From Bradyrhizobium oligotrophicum S58 (GTDB taxonomy: Bacteria; Pseudomonadota; Alphaproteobacteria; Rhizobiales; Xanthobacteraceae): a stretch of 64,000 bases of DNA. How positions within the stretch are numbered: the stretch's first letter is position 1; every line of letters starts with the position of its first letter. This document shows positions 38,140 to 46,643 of the stretch, one piece after another. Below the pieces are notes generated by a model. It worked only from the letters and a program-made list of their open reading frames with translations. It did no database searches and was not told the DNA's origin. Location of the stretch: assembly GCF_000344805.1 (NCBI RefSeq), contig NC_020453.1:6729001-6793000 (forward strand), given 5' to 3'. Made by a program: the position numbers and the translations under genes.

Positions 38140-38415
38140 GTGAAAAGTCTCGAACCCCCATCGTGCAACATGCCGGCCCCGGCGCTCGTCTTCATCGGCA
38201 GGAACGGCCATGGCCAATGGGTCGCCCAGGAGCAGAACGGGCTCTATGGCGGCCTGTTCGTGAGCCGTGCCGAGGCGATGAAATATGCGCTGTTCGAGAA
38301 CGGCCACCATCCGGAAACCATCGTCGAGCTCTCGCGCACGATCGAGCTCGATACCGATGGCCGGCTTGCTCCGGTCGGCCTGCTGTTCTCGCGGGGCAGG
38401 CGGCCGGTCGCATGA
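38140..38415 (+). CDS. Small conserved hypothetical protein (91 aa)
   Basis: The central part FIGRNGHGQWVAQEQNGLYG followed by GLFVSRAEAMKYALFE reads like a compact beta-hairpin/helix protein ('RDRxGxWVAxExxGLxGGLF') that I associate with bradyrhizobia. Its stop overlaps the start of the DapA-family gene by 4 bp (ATGA), so the two are translationally coupled. Function unknown. Confidence 0.65.
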   Translation: MKSLEPPSCNMPAPALVFIGRNGHGQWVAQEQNGLYGGLFVSRAEAMKYALFENGHHPETIVELSRTIELDTDGRLAPVGLLFSRGRRPVA

Positions 38416-39338
38416 GCGACGCGCCGAGGATGCAGCCTGGATCGGCCGCGCGCTGGCTCGCCGGCACCATCGCGGACATTCCAACCCCGTTCGATGCCGA
38501 CGGTGCGCTCGACCAGCCGGCCCTCGCCAGACTATGCGAGCGGCAGATCGAAGCGGGGGCCAGCGCGATCCTGGTCTGCGAGACTGCAGGCGAAGCGTCC
38601 ACACTCACCGCGGCAGAGCGCGAACAGGTCATTCGCACGGCAGTGACGGTGGCCGCCAATCGGGTCCACGTCATCGCCGGAGCAGGATCCAACGCGACGC
38701 TCCAGGCCGTGCAGAACACCCGCCAGGCTGCATCCGCCGGCGCGGATGCGATCATGTCGGTGGTCCCTTACTACAACCGGCCGACGGCAGAGGGCATCTA
38801 CGCGCATTTCCGCGCCGTCGGCGATGCGACGGCGCTGCCCGTCATTCTGCATGATTGCCCGTCGCGCACGGGACGCGCACTGCCCGACGATACATTGGTG
38901 AGCCTGGCGCGGTGGGCGCAATTCGTCGGCCTGCGTGACGGCAGCGGCGATATCGCACGCACCGTGCATCTGCGATCGCGGCTTCCGGCCGGCTTCCGCC
39001 TGCTGTCAGGCGACGATGCGATGGTCGTGCCGTTCGCAGCCGCCGGGGGCGACGGCAACATCTCGCTGGTGGCCAACGTCGCGCCGCAGCTCTGCAGCAA
39101 GCTTTTCGCCTACTGTCAGCGCGCTCGCTGGCCCGCGGCACGACGGCTGCACCATCAGTTGCTGCCGCTGATCGAGGCGTTCAACCGCGATACGCCGGCC
39201 TCGGTCAAATACGCACTCAGCCTCCAAAGCATCATTGCGCCTCGCGTCCGCCTGCCCCTGACGGAGTTGGAGAGCGCGGCAAAGACGATGGTGGCGCAGG
39301 CGATGACGCAGTCGAGCACCTCGTTCGCCACGACCTAG
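38412..39338 (+). CDS. DapA-family (dihydrodipicolinate synthase/NAL superfamily) protein lacking the Schiff-base lysine
   Basis: 308 residues from ATG 38412, overlapping the preceding gene. The fold is the NAL/DHDPS TIM barrel: DIPTPFDADGALDQPAL at the start, VIAGAGSNATLQAV, and VPYYNRPTAEGIYAHF with the catalytic tyrosine region at residues 120-121. In the family the active-site lysine lies in a G(I/L)K(E/D)xxGD motif; here the codon at 38934-38936 is CGT, giving GLRDGSGD with arginine at residue 175. The TTGE loop reads ETAGEA. It therefore may not perform the usual aldol chemistry. The housekeeping dapA is presumably elsewhere. Confidence 0.82.
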   Translation: MSDAPRMQPGSAARWLAGTIADIPTPFDADGALDQPALARLCERQIEAGASAILVCETAGEASTLTAAEREQVIRTAVTVAANRVHVIAGAGSNATLQAVQNTRQAASAGADAIMSVVPYYNRPTAEGIYAHFRAVGDATALPVILHDCPSRTGRALPDDTLVSLARWAQFVGLRDGSGDIARTVHLRSRLPAGFRLLSGDDAMVVPFAAAGGDGNISLVANVAPQLCSKLFAYCQRARWPAARRLHHQLLPLIEAFNRDTPASVKYALSLQSIIAPRVRLPLTELESAAKTMVAQAMTQSSTSFATT

Positions 39339-39342
39339 GCAC

Positions 39343-39373
39343 AAAAAAACGGGGCGGCCAACCGGCCGCCCCG
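39343..39373 (-). terminator. Intrinsic terminator for the leftward MFS gene
   Basis: A perfect 10-bp stem (CGGGGCGGCC / GGCCGCCCCG) with a 4-base loop; read on the - strand it is followed by seven T residues (A-run 39343-39349). It lies 21 bp beyond the stop of the oxalate/formate-type transporter and 5 bp after the convergent DapA-like stop. Confidence 0.9.
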
Positions 39374-39393
39374 CTTGTCTCATCGTCGGTCGA

Positions 39394-41049
39394 TCAGAAG
39401 ATCTTGACCGCGCTTTCCAACGTCTTCCAGACGCCCCACGCCAGCGGCACGCCGACGAAGGCCCAGAACAGGGCGGACTTGACGTCGAAGCCGCCCTTGC
39501 CGATGCCGAACGACCCGTGCTGGATCGCCGACTCGTTCTTGGCGAGCTCCGCCTGGTACTTTGCGACCTCGTCCGCGCTCATGTTCCACTTGTGATCGAC
39601 AGGCTTGATCAGGAAGTTGCAGATCAGGCCGGCCAGGAGCATGGCGCAGAGAATATACATCGTCGTGTTGTACAGCTGGTCGCGCGGCACGCCGGCGGCG
39701 AGCTGGAACTCGCGGATGTAGTTGACGACCACCGGACCGATGATACCGGCGGTGGCCCAGGCCGTCAGCAGGCGGCCATGGATGGCACCCACGAACTGGG
39801 TTCCGAACAGGTCGGCCAGATAGGCAGGTACCGTCGCGAAGCCGCCGCCATACATCGACAGGATGATGGCGAAGGCGGCCACGAAGAACAGCTTCGAACC
39901 CATCGCTGCGAAGGTCGGCGCCAGTGCATAGAGCACGATGCCGATCAGGAAGAAGCAGTAATAGGTGTTCTTGCGGCCGATGTGGTCCGACAGCGACGCC
40001 CAGAAGAAGCGGCCGCCGATGTTGAACAGCGACAACAGGCCGGCAAAGCCTGCCGCGATGCCCGCGATCGCCGCCTTCTGGCCGGCGTCGAGCTGGTTGA
40101 AGCTCACGTCGGGCAGACCGATCAGCTTGCCGGCAAAGATCTCCTGCAGCATCGGCGAGGCCATGCCGATCACGCCGATACCTGCCGACACGTTCAAGCA
40201 GAGCACCCACCAGACCAGCCAGAACTGCGGAGTCTTGTGCGCGTTGTCCAGATGCACATGGTGGTCGGAGATCATCGCCTTCTTCACCGAAGGCGGCGTC
40301 CAGCCCTCGGGCTGCCAGCCGACCGGGGCGACGCGATAGGCGAAGGCACCGATCATCATGAAGGCGAAATAGATCACACCCATCGTGACGAAGGTCTCCC
40401 AGACCCCGACCGAGGTCGGCGTCTTGAAGTAGTTCATCAGGAGGTTGGCGAGCGGAGCGCCGATCATCGCGCCACCGCCGAAGCCCATGATCGCCATGCC
40501 GGTGGCCATGCCGCGGCGGTCCGGGAACCATTTCACCAGGGTCGAGACCGGTGAGATGTAGCCGAGGCCGAGGCCGATGCCGCCGATCACGCCGGCGCCG
40601 ACCCACATCATCCAGAGCTGGTGCATATAGACGCCTAGTGCCGCGATCAGCAGGCCGCCGCCCCAGCAGCAGGCCGCCACTGCGCCCGCCTTGCGCGGAC
40701 CGGCACGCTCGAGCCAGCCGCCCCAGATCGCCGCCGACGCACCGAGCAGCACGAAGAACAGGGTGTACATCCAGCCCAGGCTGGCGACCTTCCAGTCGCA
40801 GCTCGTCGTGAACAGCTCCTGCACCAGGCTCATGTCCGGGCAGGCCTGGGTCTGAGTCACGCCGATCGCGCGCGACAGCGGCAGCCAGAACACCGAGAAG
40901 CCATAGGCCATGCCGATGCACAGATGGATGCACAGCGCAGCCGGGGGAACCAACCAGCGATTGAAGCCCGCCTTCGCGACCGTGTGCTCACGATCGAAGA
41001 TCCCCGCTTGCGCACCCGAGAGCGTGCCCGCGCTTTCAATGGTAGCCAT
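39394..41049 (-). CDS. OFA-family MFS transporter (oxalate/formate antiporter-like)
   Basis: 551 residues, twelve hydrophobic segments, somewhat longer than OxlT (about 420) because of a cysteine-containing insert (ACPDMSLVQELFTTSCDWKV) after the first helix and a C-terminal extension with an extra membrane segment. Characteristic stretches are GMAYGFSVFWLPLSRAIGVT and LGLGYISPVSTLVKWFPDRR. In rhizobia and relatives such carriers exchange oxalate, formate or other monocarboxylates. The neighbouring sulfur-carrier and molybdopterin genes fit a formate/oxalate theme, but that is inference. Confidence 0.88.
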   Translation of the reverse strand: MATIESAGTLSGAQAGIFDREHTVAKAGFNRWLVPPAALCIHLCIGMAYGFSVFWLPLSRAIGVTQTQACPDMSLVQELFTTSCDWKVASLGWMYTLFFVLLGASAAIWGGWLERAGPRKAGAVAACCWGGGLLIAALGVYMHQLWMMWVGAGVIGGIGLGLGYISPVSTLVKWFPDRRGMATGMAIMGFGGGAMIGAPLANLLMNYFKTPTSVGVWETFVTMGVIYFAFMMIGAFAYRVAPVGWQPEGWTPPSVKKAMISDHHVHLDNAHKTPQFWLVWWVLCLNVSAGIGVIGMASPMLQEIFAGKLIGLPDVSFNQLDAGQKAAIAGIAAGFAGLLSLFNIGGRFFWASLSDHIGRKNTYYCFFLIGIVLYALAPTFAAMGSKLFFVAAFAIILSMYGGGFATVPAYLADLFGTQFVGAIHGRLLTAWATAGIIGPVVVNYIREFQLAAGVPRDQLYNTTMYILCAMLLAGLICNFLIKPVDHKWNMSADEVAKYQAELAKNESAIQHGSFGIGKGGFDVKSALFWAFVGVPLAWGVWKTLESAVKIF

Positions 41050-41789
41050 GCATTCCTCCCCTACGGACTCTCGTCCAACGCAACAACGTCATGTTCTGTC
41101 CCCTTGATCAGAATCAATACGCCCACTCACCCCGCCCGCTGTTGCCGCACCAGCTCAGTTTCGCAACGCACAAACACTCATGACTGGTCTGATGGTCATA
41201 ACACCCCCACCCGAGGAGTTATGCCCTGACCATTCTTGTGCCCCGTTCTGCCTGGCCCGGTCACCGGCGGGCATGACTCGTCTCCCGCAACCTCCGCGGA
41301 AGCGCCTCAATTGGTGCAGAACCGTGGCAAATTGTCGATAGTAAAATGGTAATACTTGGTCAAACTTCGTGGATTGATCGCAATGCACTGCACATGTGTT
41401 GCTAACAAACACACAAATTCACGTGCAACCGACGCCACCGCCACTCTCGGCTGTAGACGTGGTGCCCGCGATTACTTTCAGACGGCCGGCTCAGCCCATC
41501 GAAAGAATCAACTAATCAGATGATCCGATCGATCAAGACGGACATCGTCGGCGCGTTATGTGCACTTGCTCTCGAACTTGTGAAGAGAAGAACAACCTCT
41601 CCTTGCCTCCTAACAGCAGCGCAAGCCTGGACTGAGAACGCGGCATTGTTGTGGGCGGGCCTGGGCACGGATGCGACGATAGGAAGCAGCTCGCGCGCTT
41701 GACAGCTGCAGCGGCTCAGGCGCCTCGCACGAACTACTTAGTTTCGACAACCTGCAGCAGGCAGATGGGCGCGCGATCTCGCGGGCAGA
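41050..41789. other. 740-bp region without a supported gene
   Basis: The largest non-coding stretch of the window, upstream of both the OFA transporter and beyond the TusA-like stop. It is less GC-rich than its surroundings, especially 41300-41420. An imperfect dyad ATGAC-N10-GTCAT at about 41179-41198 could be an operator for the transporter. A 60-codon frame at 41520-41702 has no recognisable features. Confidence 0.5.
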
Positions 41790-42026
41790 TCATCCCGCCT
41801 GCCCCGTCTTCTCGATCAAAAACAGAATGCCCCGATCGCTGCGATCGACGATCTCGACCCGATCACCCGTCTCTCGAATCAGGTTCGGGATATCGATCAC
41901 TGCCAACGGGTCCGTGCAGCACACCTCGAGGCGCTCTCCCGCCTTCAGCGACTGCAACGCCTTGCGGGTCTTGAGCGTCGGCAGCGGGCACTTCAGCCCC
42001 GTGAGATCCAGCCTTATCATGGTCAT
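41790..42026 (-). CDS. TusA/SirA-family sulfur-carrier protein
   Basis: 78 residues (from ATG 42026; 42020 is an alternative). The family signature CPLP follows LTGLK, with the sulfur-accepting cysteine at residue 13, and the fold ends with a RGILFLIEKTG strand. TusA-like proteins carry persulfide sulfur to tRNA thiolation, molybdenum cofactor enzymes (through FdhD) or sulfur oxidation. The neighbours mobB/mobA suggest a link to molybdoenzyme maturation, by inference. Confidence 0.85.
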   Translation of the reverse strand: MTMIRLDLTGLKCPLPTLKTRKALQSLKAGERLEVCCTDPLAVIDIPNLIRETGDRVEIVDRSDRGILFLIEKTGQAG

Positions 42027-42154
42027 CGACGGGAACATGACGAACCGACCCGAGCGCGTCAACAACCCATGACAATCCCGCAGGGCTCAGACTAGGACGA
42101 ACGGAACTCGGTTCCATGAGGATGCTGCGGCCCAGGGTTCCATTTCCAGTTCCA

Positions 42155-42688
42155 TCAGCGAGACCTGATCGGCACACACAGCGCGAGCACATCAGCCAGG
42201 GGCATCGCGAGCTGTCGGACCAGCGCCGCGACCGCCGGGATGTCGTCGAGATGAGCCCGCGGCAAGGCCGCATCGACTGGCGCATCACTGGCGATACCGA
42301 CGATGCCCGGATCATCGGGGAACAGCAGCGGCTTGCCGTTGCCAGCGCGGTGCACCTCGATCCGGTGATGCGGTCCTGCCTTGTATCCTTCGACGATGAC
42401 GAGATCGACCGGAGACAGCTTCGCCAGCAGATCGGCCAGCGAGGGCTCCGGCGCTCCGCGCAATTCGTGCATCAGCGCCCAGCGGGTGCCGGACGCCACC
42501 AGGACCTCCTCGGCTCCTGCCTCACGATGCCGCCAGGAATCCTTGCCGGGCACGTCGACATCGAACCTGTGATGGGCGTGCTTGATGATCGACACCCGCA
42601 GCCCCTCCGCGTTGAGATGGGGGATCAGCCGCGTCAGCAGCGTGGTCTTGCCGGCACCACTCCAGCCGGCGAGGCCGATGACGTTCAT
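42155..42688 (-). CDS. mobB: Molybdopterin-guanine dinucleotide biosynthesis adaptor MobB
   Basis: 177 residues: Walker A GWSGAGKTTLLTRL at the N-terminus, IIKHAHHRFDVDVPGKDSWR, which is the MobB signature, and VDLVIVEGYKAGPHHRIEV. It is a GTP-binding helper of MobA in converting Mo-molybdopterin to the guanine dinucleotide form. It is divergent from mobA across 240 bp rather than in the same operon. Confidence 0.93.
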   Translation of the reverse strand: MNVIGLAGWSGAGKTTLLTRLIPHLNAEGLRVSIIKHAHHRFDVDVPGKDSWRHREAGAEEVLVASGTRWALMHELRGAPEPSLADLLAKLSPVDLVIVEGYKAGPHHRIEVHRAGNGKPLLFPDDPGIVGIASDAPVDAALPRAHLDDIPAVAALVRQLAMPLADVLALCVPIRSR

Positions 42689-42928
42689 CGCAATCTCCAG
42701 AAATGCCCCTGCGGGCCTACGGGCAGGAGCGCGAGATCCATCAACGACTCCATGGGCTTCGTCCAGCTCTATATCCGCTGGCGGCGACGTGACGCCAGCA
42801 CCCACGCGGCCTCGAAGGCCGGGCAAGTGGCCAGCGCGGCGGCCTGACAGGCGCAAATGGTGGATCGTGCCGGGCCGGACACTGACGCAGCAGCGGGAGA
42901 CGTGATAACGGGACCGATGATGAGAGCC

Positions 42929-43549
42929 ATGATCACGAGTTCGATCCCCGGCGTGCTGCTTGCCGGCGGTCTCGCGCAGCGGATGGGCGGCGGCGACAAG
43001 CCGATGCGCATGGTCGACGGCCGCACCATCCTGGAGCGCGTGATCGCGCGACTGGCGCCGCAGTGCAGCCGGCTGATCCTCAATGCCAATGGCGATCCCG
43101 CACGATTCGCGGCCTGCGGCCTGACCGTCGTGCCGGATGGCGTCGCCGGCTTCCCGGGCCCGCTCGCCGGCATTCTCGCGGGCCTCGATTGGGTTGCGAT
43201 GCACACGCCGAGCGCGCAGTGGATGCTGAGCGCCGCCGCCGACTGCCCGTTCCTGCCGCGCGACCTGGTCACGCGCCTCGCCGGCGCGTGCGCGACGGAA
43301 CAGGCCGAACTCGCGCTGGCGGCGTCCGGCGGACAGACGCACCCCGTGATCGGCCTGTGGCCGGTGGGGTTGCGCGATCACCTCCGCCACGCCCTGGTGA
43401 CGGACGACATCCGGAAGGTCACCCGCTTCACCGCGCGCTACAAGGTTGCGACCGTGACATGGCCGCTGCTCCCGCTCGACCCGTTCTTCAATGCCAACAC
43501 CGCCGCTGATCTCGCCGAGGCGGAGCGGATCGCCGCGCTCGATGATTGA
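42929..43549 (+). CDS. mobA: Molybdenum cofactor guanylyltransferase MobA
   Basis: About 206 residues from ATG 42929 ([14 protein letters not shown]); ATGs at 42917 and 42920 are alternatives. The nucleotidyltransferase signature [17 protein letters not shown] is complete, and [16 protein letters not shown] holds the metal-binding aspartate. [18 protein letters not shown] is the typical C-terminal region. It transfers GMP from GTP to the molybdenum cofactor for DMSO-reductase-type enzymes and formate dehydrogenases. Confidence 0.94.
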   Translation: MITSSIPGVLLAGGLAQRMGGGDKPMRMVDGRTILERVIARLAPQCSRLILNANGDPARFAACGLTVVPDGVAGFPGPLAGILAGLDWVAMHTPSAQWMLSAAADCPFLPRDLVTRLAGACATEQAELALAASGGQTHPVIGLWPVGLRDHLRHALVTDDIRKVTRFTARYKVATVTWPLLPLDPFFNANTAADLAEAERIAALDD

Positions 43550-43558
43550 GGACCTCTG

Positions 43559-44149
43559 ATGGATGCCACGGCCCCGGTCCGCCGCGCGGTGATCGTCGTC
43601 GCTTTGCTCAATCTCGGCTATTTCGGCATCGAGTTCGCCGTCGCGCTCGGGATCGGCTCCGTCGCGCTGTTCGCCGACAGCGTCGATTTTCTCGAGGACG
43701 CGTCGGTCAATCTCCTGATCGCGCTGGCGCTGCGCTGGAGCCCGATGCAACGCGCGCGGCTCGGCAAGGTGCTGGCGCTGATCCTGCTCGCGCCCGCGCT
43801 CGCCGGCCTGTGGACCGCGGGCGAGAAGTTCTTCACGCCGGTCGTGCCGGCACCGCTGCCGCTCACCATCACCGGTCTCGGCGCGCTGATCGTCAATCTC
43901 GGCTGCGCGCTGATCCTGGCGCGGGTCAGGGATCATCAGGGCAGCCTCACCCGGGCGGCCTTCCTGTCCGCGCGCAACGACGCCTTCGCGAATATCGCCA
44001 TCATCGGCGCCGGTCTGGTGACGGCCACCCTCTGGCAGTCGATCTGGCCCGACCTGATCGTCGGCGTCGGCATCGCGCTCATGAACGCGGACGCCGCGCG
44101 CGAGGTGTGGGAAGCCGCGCATGAAGAGCACAAGGCCGCCAAGTCCTGA
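43559..44149 (+). CDS. Cation diffusion facilitator-like membrane protein
   Basis: 196 residues, five to six membrane segments, without the cytosolic domain of full CDF proteins. The TM2 metal site is FADSVDFLEDASVN, a DxxxD pattern; the TM5 site reads SARNDAFAN, in which the usual histidine is replaced. This short form is, as I recall, a recurrent proteobacterial subfamily annotated as cation transporter. It begins 9 bp after mobA and is probably co-transcribed. Metal and direction of transport unknown. Confidence 0.78.
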   Translation: MDATAPVRRAVIVVALLNLGYFGIEFAVALGIGSVALFADSVDFLEDASVNLLIALALRWSPMQRARLGKVLALILLAPALAGLWTAGEKFFTPVVPAPLPLTITGLGALIVNLGCALILARVRDHQGSLTRAAFLSARNDAFANIAIIGAGLVTATLWQSIWPDLIVGVGIALMNADAAREVWEAAHEEHKAAKS

Positions 44150-44310
44150 GCCGCTGACGACGACGATTGCTGTGCTGCAACGCGGACGATCGCGGCCCAG
44201 CCGCGCCACGAGGCATGATTGACGATCGCCCTGAATTGATTGCACAAAGGGAGATCGGTTGGCAGAGCCGCGACGAACGACGGCAACAGGCCGATATCAG
44301 GGAGGACGGA

Positions 44311-45522
44311 TTGCAGCTCAGGTCTTTGCGAACAGCGGCGTTGGCCGCGGCAGCGCTGCTGGCGACGACGGCCGCACGGGCCGAGATTTCCGACAACGTC
44401 GTCAAGATCGGCGTGCTCAGCGACATGAACGGCCCGGCTTCGACGCCGACCGGACAGGGCTCGGTCACCGCGGCGCAGATGGCGGTGGATGATTTCGGCG
44501 GCAAGGTGCTGGACAAGCCGATCAGCGTCATCGTCGGCGATCACCAGCTCAAGCCCGACATCGGCGCTGCGATCGCGCGGCGCTGGTACGACACCGAGCA
44601 GGTCGATCTCATCGTCGACGTGCCGGTCTCCGCCGTCGGCCTTGCGGTGCAGACCATCGCGACCGAGAAGAAGAAGCTGTTCATCACGCAGTCGACGGGT
44701 GCCGCCGACTTCCACGGCAAGTTCTGCTCGCCTTATGCCATGCAATGGGTGTTCGACACCCGTGCGCTGGCCACCGGCACGGCGAAAGAGGTCGTCAAGC
44801 GCGGCGGCGACAGCTGGTTCTTCATCACCGACGACTACGCCTTCGGCCATTCGCTGGAGCGCGACGCTTCCAGCGTCGTCACTGCCAATGGCGGCAAGGT
44901 GGTCGGCGCCGTCAGGCCGCCGTTCGCGACGGCCGATCTCTCCTCCTTCATTCTGCAGGCGCAGGCCTCCAAGGCCAAGATCATCGGCATCGCTGCCGGT
45001 CCGCCCAACAACATGAACGAGATCAAGACGGCGTCCGAGTTCGGCCTGCTCAAGGGCGGCCAGCAGATGGCGGCGCTGCTGGCGCTGATCACCGACATCC
45101 ACTCGCTGGGATTGCCGGCCGCGCAGGGCCTGCTGCTCACGACGTCGTTCTATTGGGACATGGACGACAAGACCCGCGAATGGTCGAAACGCTATTTCGC
45201 CAAGATGAACCGGATGCCGACGATGTGGCAGGCGGGCGTTTACTCCGCCGTCACGCACTACCTCAACGCCATCAAGGCCGCCGGCAGCGACGATCCGCTC
45301 GCGGTGGCCGCGAAGATGCGCGAGACGCCGGTCGAGGATTTCTTTGCCCGCAATGGCAAGCTCCGCGCCGACAATCTGATGGTGCACGATCTCGTGCTGG
45401 CGCAGGTCAAGTCGCCGGAGGAGAGCAAATATCCGTGGGACTACTACAAGATCCTCGCGACCATCAAAGGCGAGGACGCGTTCGGGCCGTCCGATCCGGC
45501 GTGTCCGCTGGTGAAGAAGTGA
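44311..45522 (+). CDS. ABC-type substrate-binding protein, branched-chain amino acid class (orphan)
   Basis: About 403 residues. I take the TTG at 44311 as start: GGGAGG lies about 6 bases upstream and the protein then begins directly with a signal peptide (QLRSLRTAALAAAALLATTA, cleavage after ARA). The ATG at 44215 would add 32 charged residues before the signal. The mature part is a Peripla_BP_6 protein: VVKIGVLSDMNGPASTPTGQ, QMAVDDFGG and WYDTEQVDLIVDVPVSAVGL. Related proteins bind amino acids, aromatic acids or amides. No permease or ATPase gene is nearby. Confidence 0.87.
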   Translation: MQLRSLRTAALAAAALLATTAARAEISDNVVKIGVLSDMNGPASTPTGQGSVTAAQMAVDDFGGKVLDKPISVIVGDHQLKPDIGAAIARRWYDTEQVDLIVDVPVSAVGLAVQTIATEKKKLFITQSTGAADFHGKFCSPYAMQWVFDTRALATGTAKEVVKRGGDSWFFITDDYAFGHSLERDASSVVTANGGKVVGAVRPPFATADLSSFILQAQASKAKIIGIAAGPPNNMNEIKTASEFGLLKGGQQMAALLALITDIHSLGLPAAQGLLLTTSFYWDMDDKTREWSKRYFAKMNRMPTMWQAGVYSAVTHYLNAIKAAGSDDPLAVAAKMRETPVEDFFARNGKLRADNLMVHDLVLAQVKSPEESKYPWDYYKILATIKGEDAFGPSDPACPLVKK

Positions 45523-45544
45523 CGCTGGCCGCCGCATGAAAGCT

Positions 45545-45570
45545 GTCGTCTCGGCGTTCGCCGGGACGAC
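45545..45570. terminator. 11-bp hairpin between convergent genes
   Basis: GTCGTCTCGGC and GCCGGGACGAC flank GTTC, pairing fully if one G-U pair is allowed. It lies between the ends of two convergent binding-protein genes. No T-run, so bidirectional termination is likely but not certain. Confidence 0.55.
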
Positions 45571-45576
45571 AACGAA

Positions 45577-46542
45577 CTACCTGGCGGCCCCGATCTCCCT
45601 CAAATATCTCATCACGCCCGGATGAATGAGATCGAGGCTGGGCGTCGCCGCCACCGTATTGGCGGCCGTGGTCTCGCAGGCCTGCGCCAGCGTCTTGCAC
45701 AGCGCGGCTTCCGCGCCGTGCAGCGTCTTCGCCAGCCGATAGGCGACGTCGTCCGGCAGGCTGTCGCGCACCAGCACGTAGCTCCAGGACCCGATCGAGT
45801 CGATCGGCGTATCCTGCCCGGCATAGCTGCCCGCGGGCACGGTCAGGGCTTTCAGGAAACCGTGCTTCGCCCTGACTTGCGCAATCTCCTCGGCGGAGGG
45901 CGCGATGAAGCGCGCGCCGCCCGGCGCCTTCGCCATCGCATCGAAACCGGGCCAGCCGATGCCGGCGCCCCACAGCGCCGCGGCGCGGCCGTCCTGCACC
46001 ATGGCCGGGCCGTCGCCGGCACGGTCGAGATACACAGACTTGAAGTCCTCGTCCTGCTTCAGGCCGAGCCCATCGAGCATGTAGCGCGACATGATCGGCA
46101 GGCCCGAGCCCTTGGCGCCGAACACGACGGTCTGGCCGACGAGATCGCGGATGCTGCGATACGGGCTGTCGGCGCGCACAACGAACAGGCCCGGGCTGGA
46201 GAAGATCGCGGTCAGGATCTTCAGCCTAGTCTTCGGGCGGTCGATGCCCATGAACGCCTGGTAGGCCGGCTCGCCAGCGACGAGGCCGAGATCGAGCTCA
46301 CTTTGCTCCAGCAGCGGAATGTTCTCGTTGCTGCCCTTGGTGTTGCGCGGGACAATCATGAGGCCGGCATCGGCGTCATTCATGACCTTGGTGAAGGCGT
46401 CGCCGTAGAGCGGGAAGCCGCCGCCTGGCGTTGCCGTCCCGAGACTGAGCGTGAGCTTGCTGATGGCGTTCCCTCCCTGTTGCGCTGCGGCACCGCCGGA
46501 GAGCAGCGCGACGGCAACGCCCAGCATCCGCAATGACTTCAT
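45577..46542 (-). CDS. TAXI-family TRAP transporter solute-binding protein (orphan)
   Basis: About 321 residues from ATG 46542 (MKSLRMLGVAVALLSGGAAA, a signal peptide), with AAAGGCGAG upstream. The mature part shows TAXI features: LTLSLGTATPGGGFPLYGDA, NTKGSNENIPLLEQSELDLG and LVGQTVVFGAKGSGLPIMS. TAXI proteins deliver glutamate-like or other organic acids to a fused TRAP membrane protein; none is encoded in the window. It is divergent from the tricarboxylate-type binding protein, sharing a 100-bp regulatory region. Confidence 0.87.
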   Translation of the reverse strand: MKSLRMLGVAVALLSGGAAAQQGGNAISKLTLSLGTATPGGGFPLYGDAFTKVMNDADAGLMIVPRNTKGSNENIPLLEQSELDLGLVAGEPAYQAFMGIDRPKTRLKILTAIFSSPGLFVVRADSPYRSIRDLVGQTVVFGAKGSGLPIMSRYMLDGLGLKQDEDFKSVYLDRAGDGPAMVQDGRAAALWGAGIGWPGFDAMAKAPGGARFIAPSAEEIAQVRAKHGFLKALTVPAGSYAGQDTPIDSIGSWSYVLVRDSLPDDVAYRLAKTLHGAEAALCKTLAQACETTAANTVAATPSLDLIHPGVMRYLREIGAAR

Positions 46543-46557
46543 CGGCTCGCCTTTCCG

Positions 46558-46615
46558 TGTCTGCGACACGAGCTTGTATGCAAGCGCGCAGAACTATGGA
46601 AGCATGTCGCAGACA
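46558..46615. promoter_or_regulatory. Divergent promoter region with paired dyads
   Basis: Two 11-mers, TGTCTGCGACA (46558-46568) and TGTCGCAGACA (46605-46615), are exact reverse complements and each is itself a TGTC-N3-GACA dyad. Between them lies GCTTG-TATG-CAAGC (46572-46585), whose core TTGTATGCAA resembles GntR-type (FCD subfamily) operators. The arrangement suggests a regulator controlling both binding-protein genes. Confidence 0.55.
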
Positions 46616-46643
46616 AGAACGACAAGAGCTTCGGGAGGACAAG

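Noticed and set aside
38412..39338. Naming the gene dapA
   Set aside because: The catalytic lysine position is arginine and the context is not lysine biosynthesis, so the housekeeping name is not justified.
41520..41702. 60-codon ORF in the 740-bp gap
   Set aside because: No ribosome site of note, no recognisable motif, and the translation is not characteristic; too weak to call a gene.
42155..44245. 696-codon - strand frame containing mobB at its end
   Set aside because: Only the last 177 residues show family motifs (MobB). The upstream part lies antisense to mobA and the CDF-like gene.
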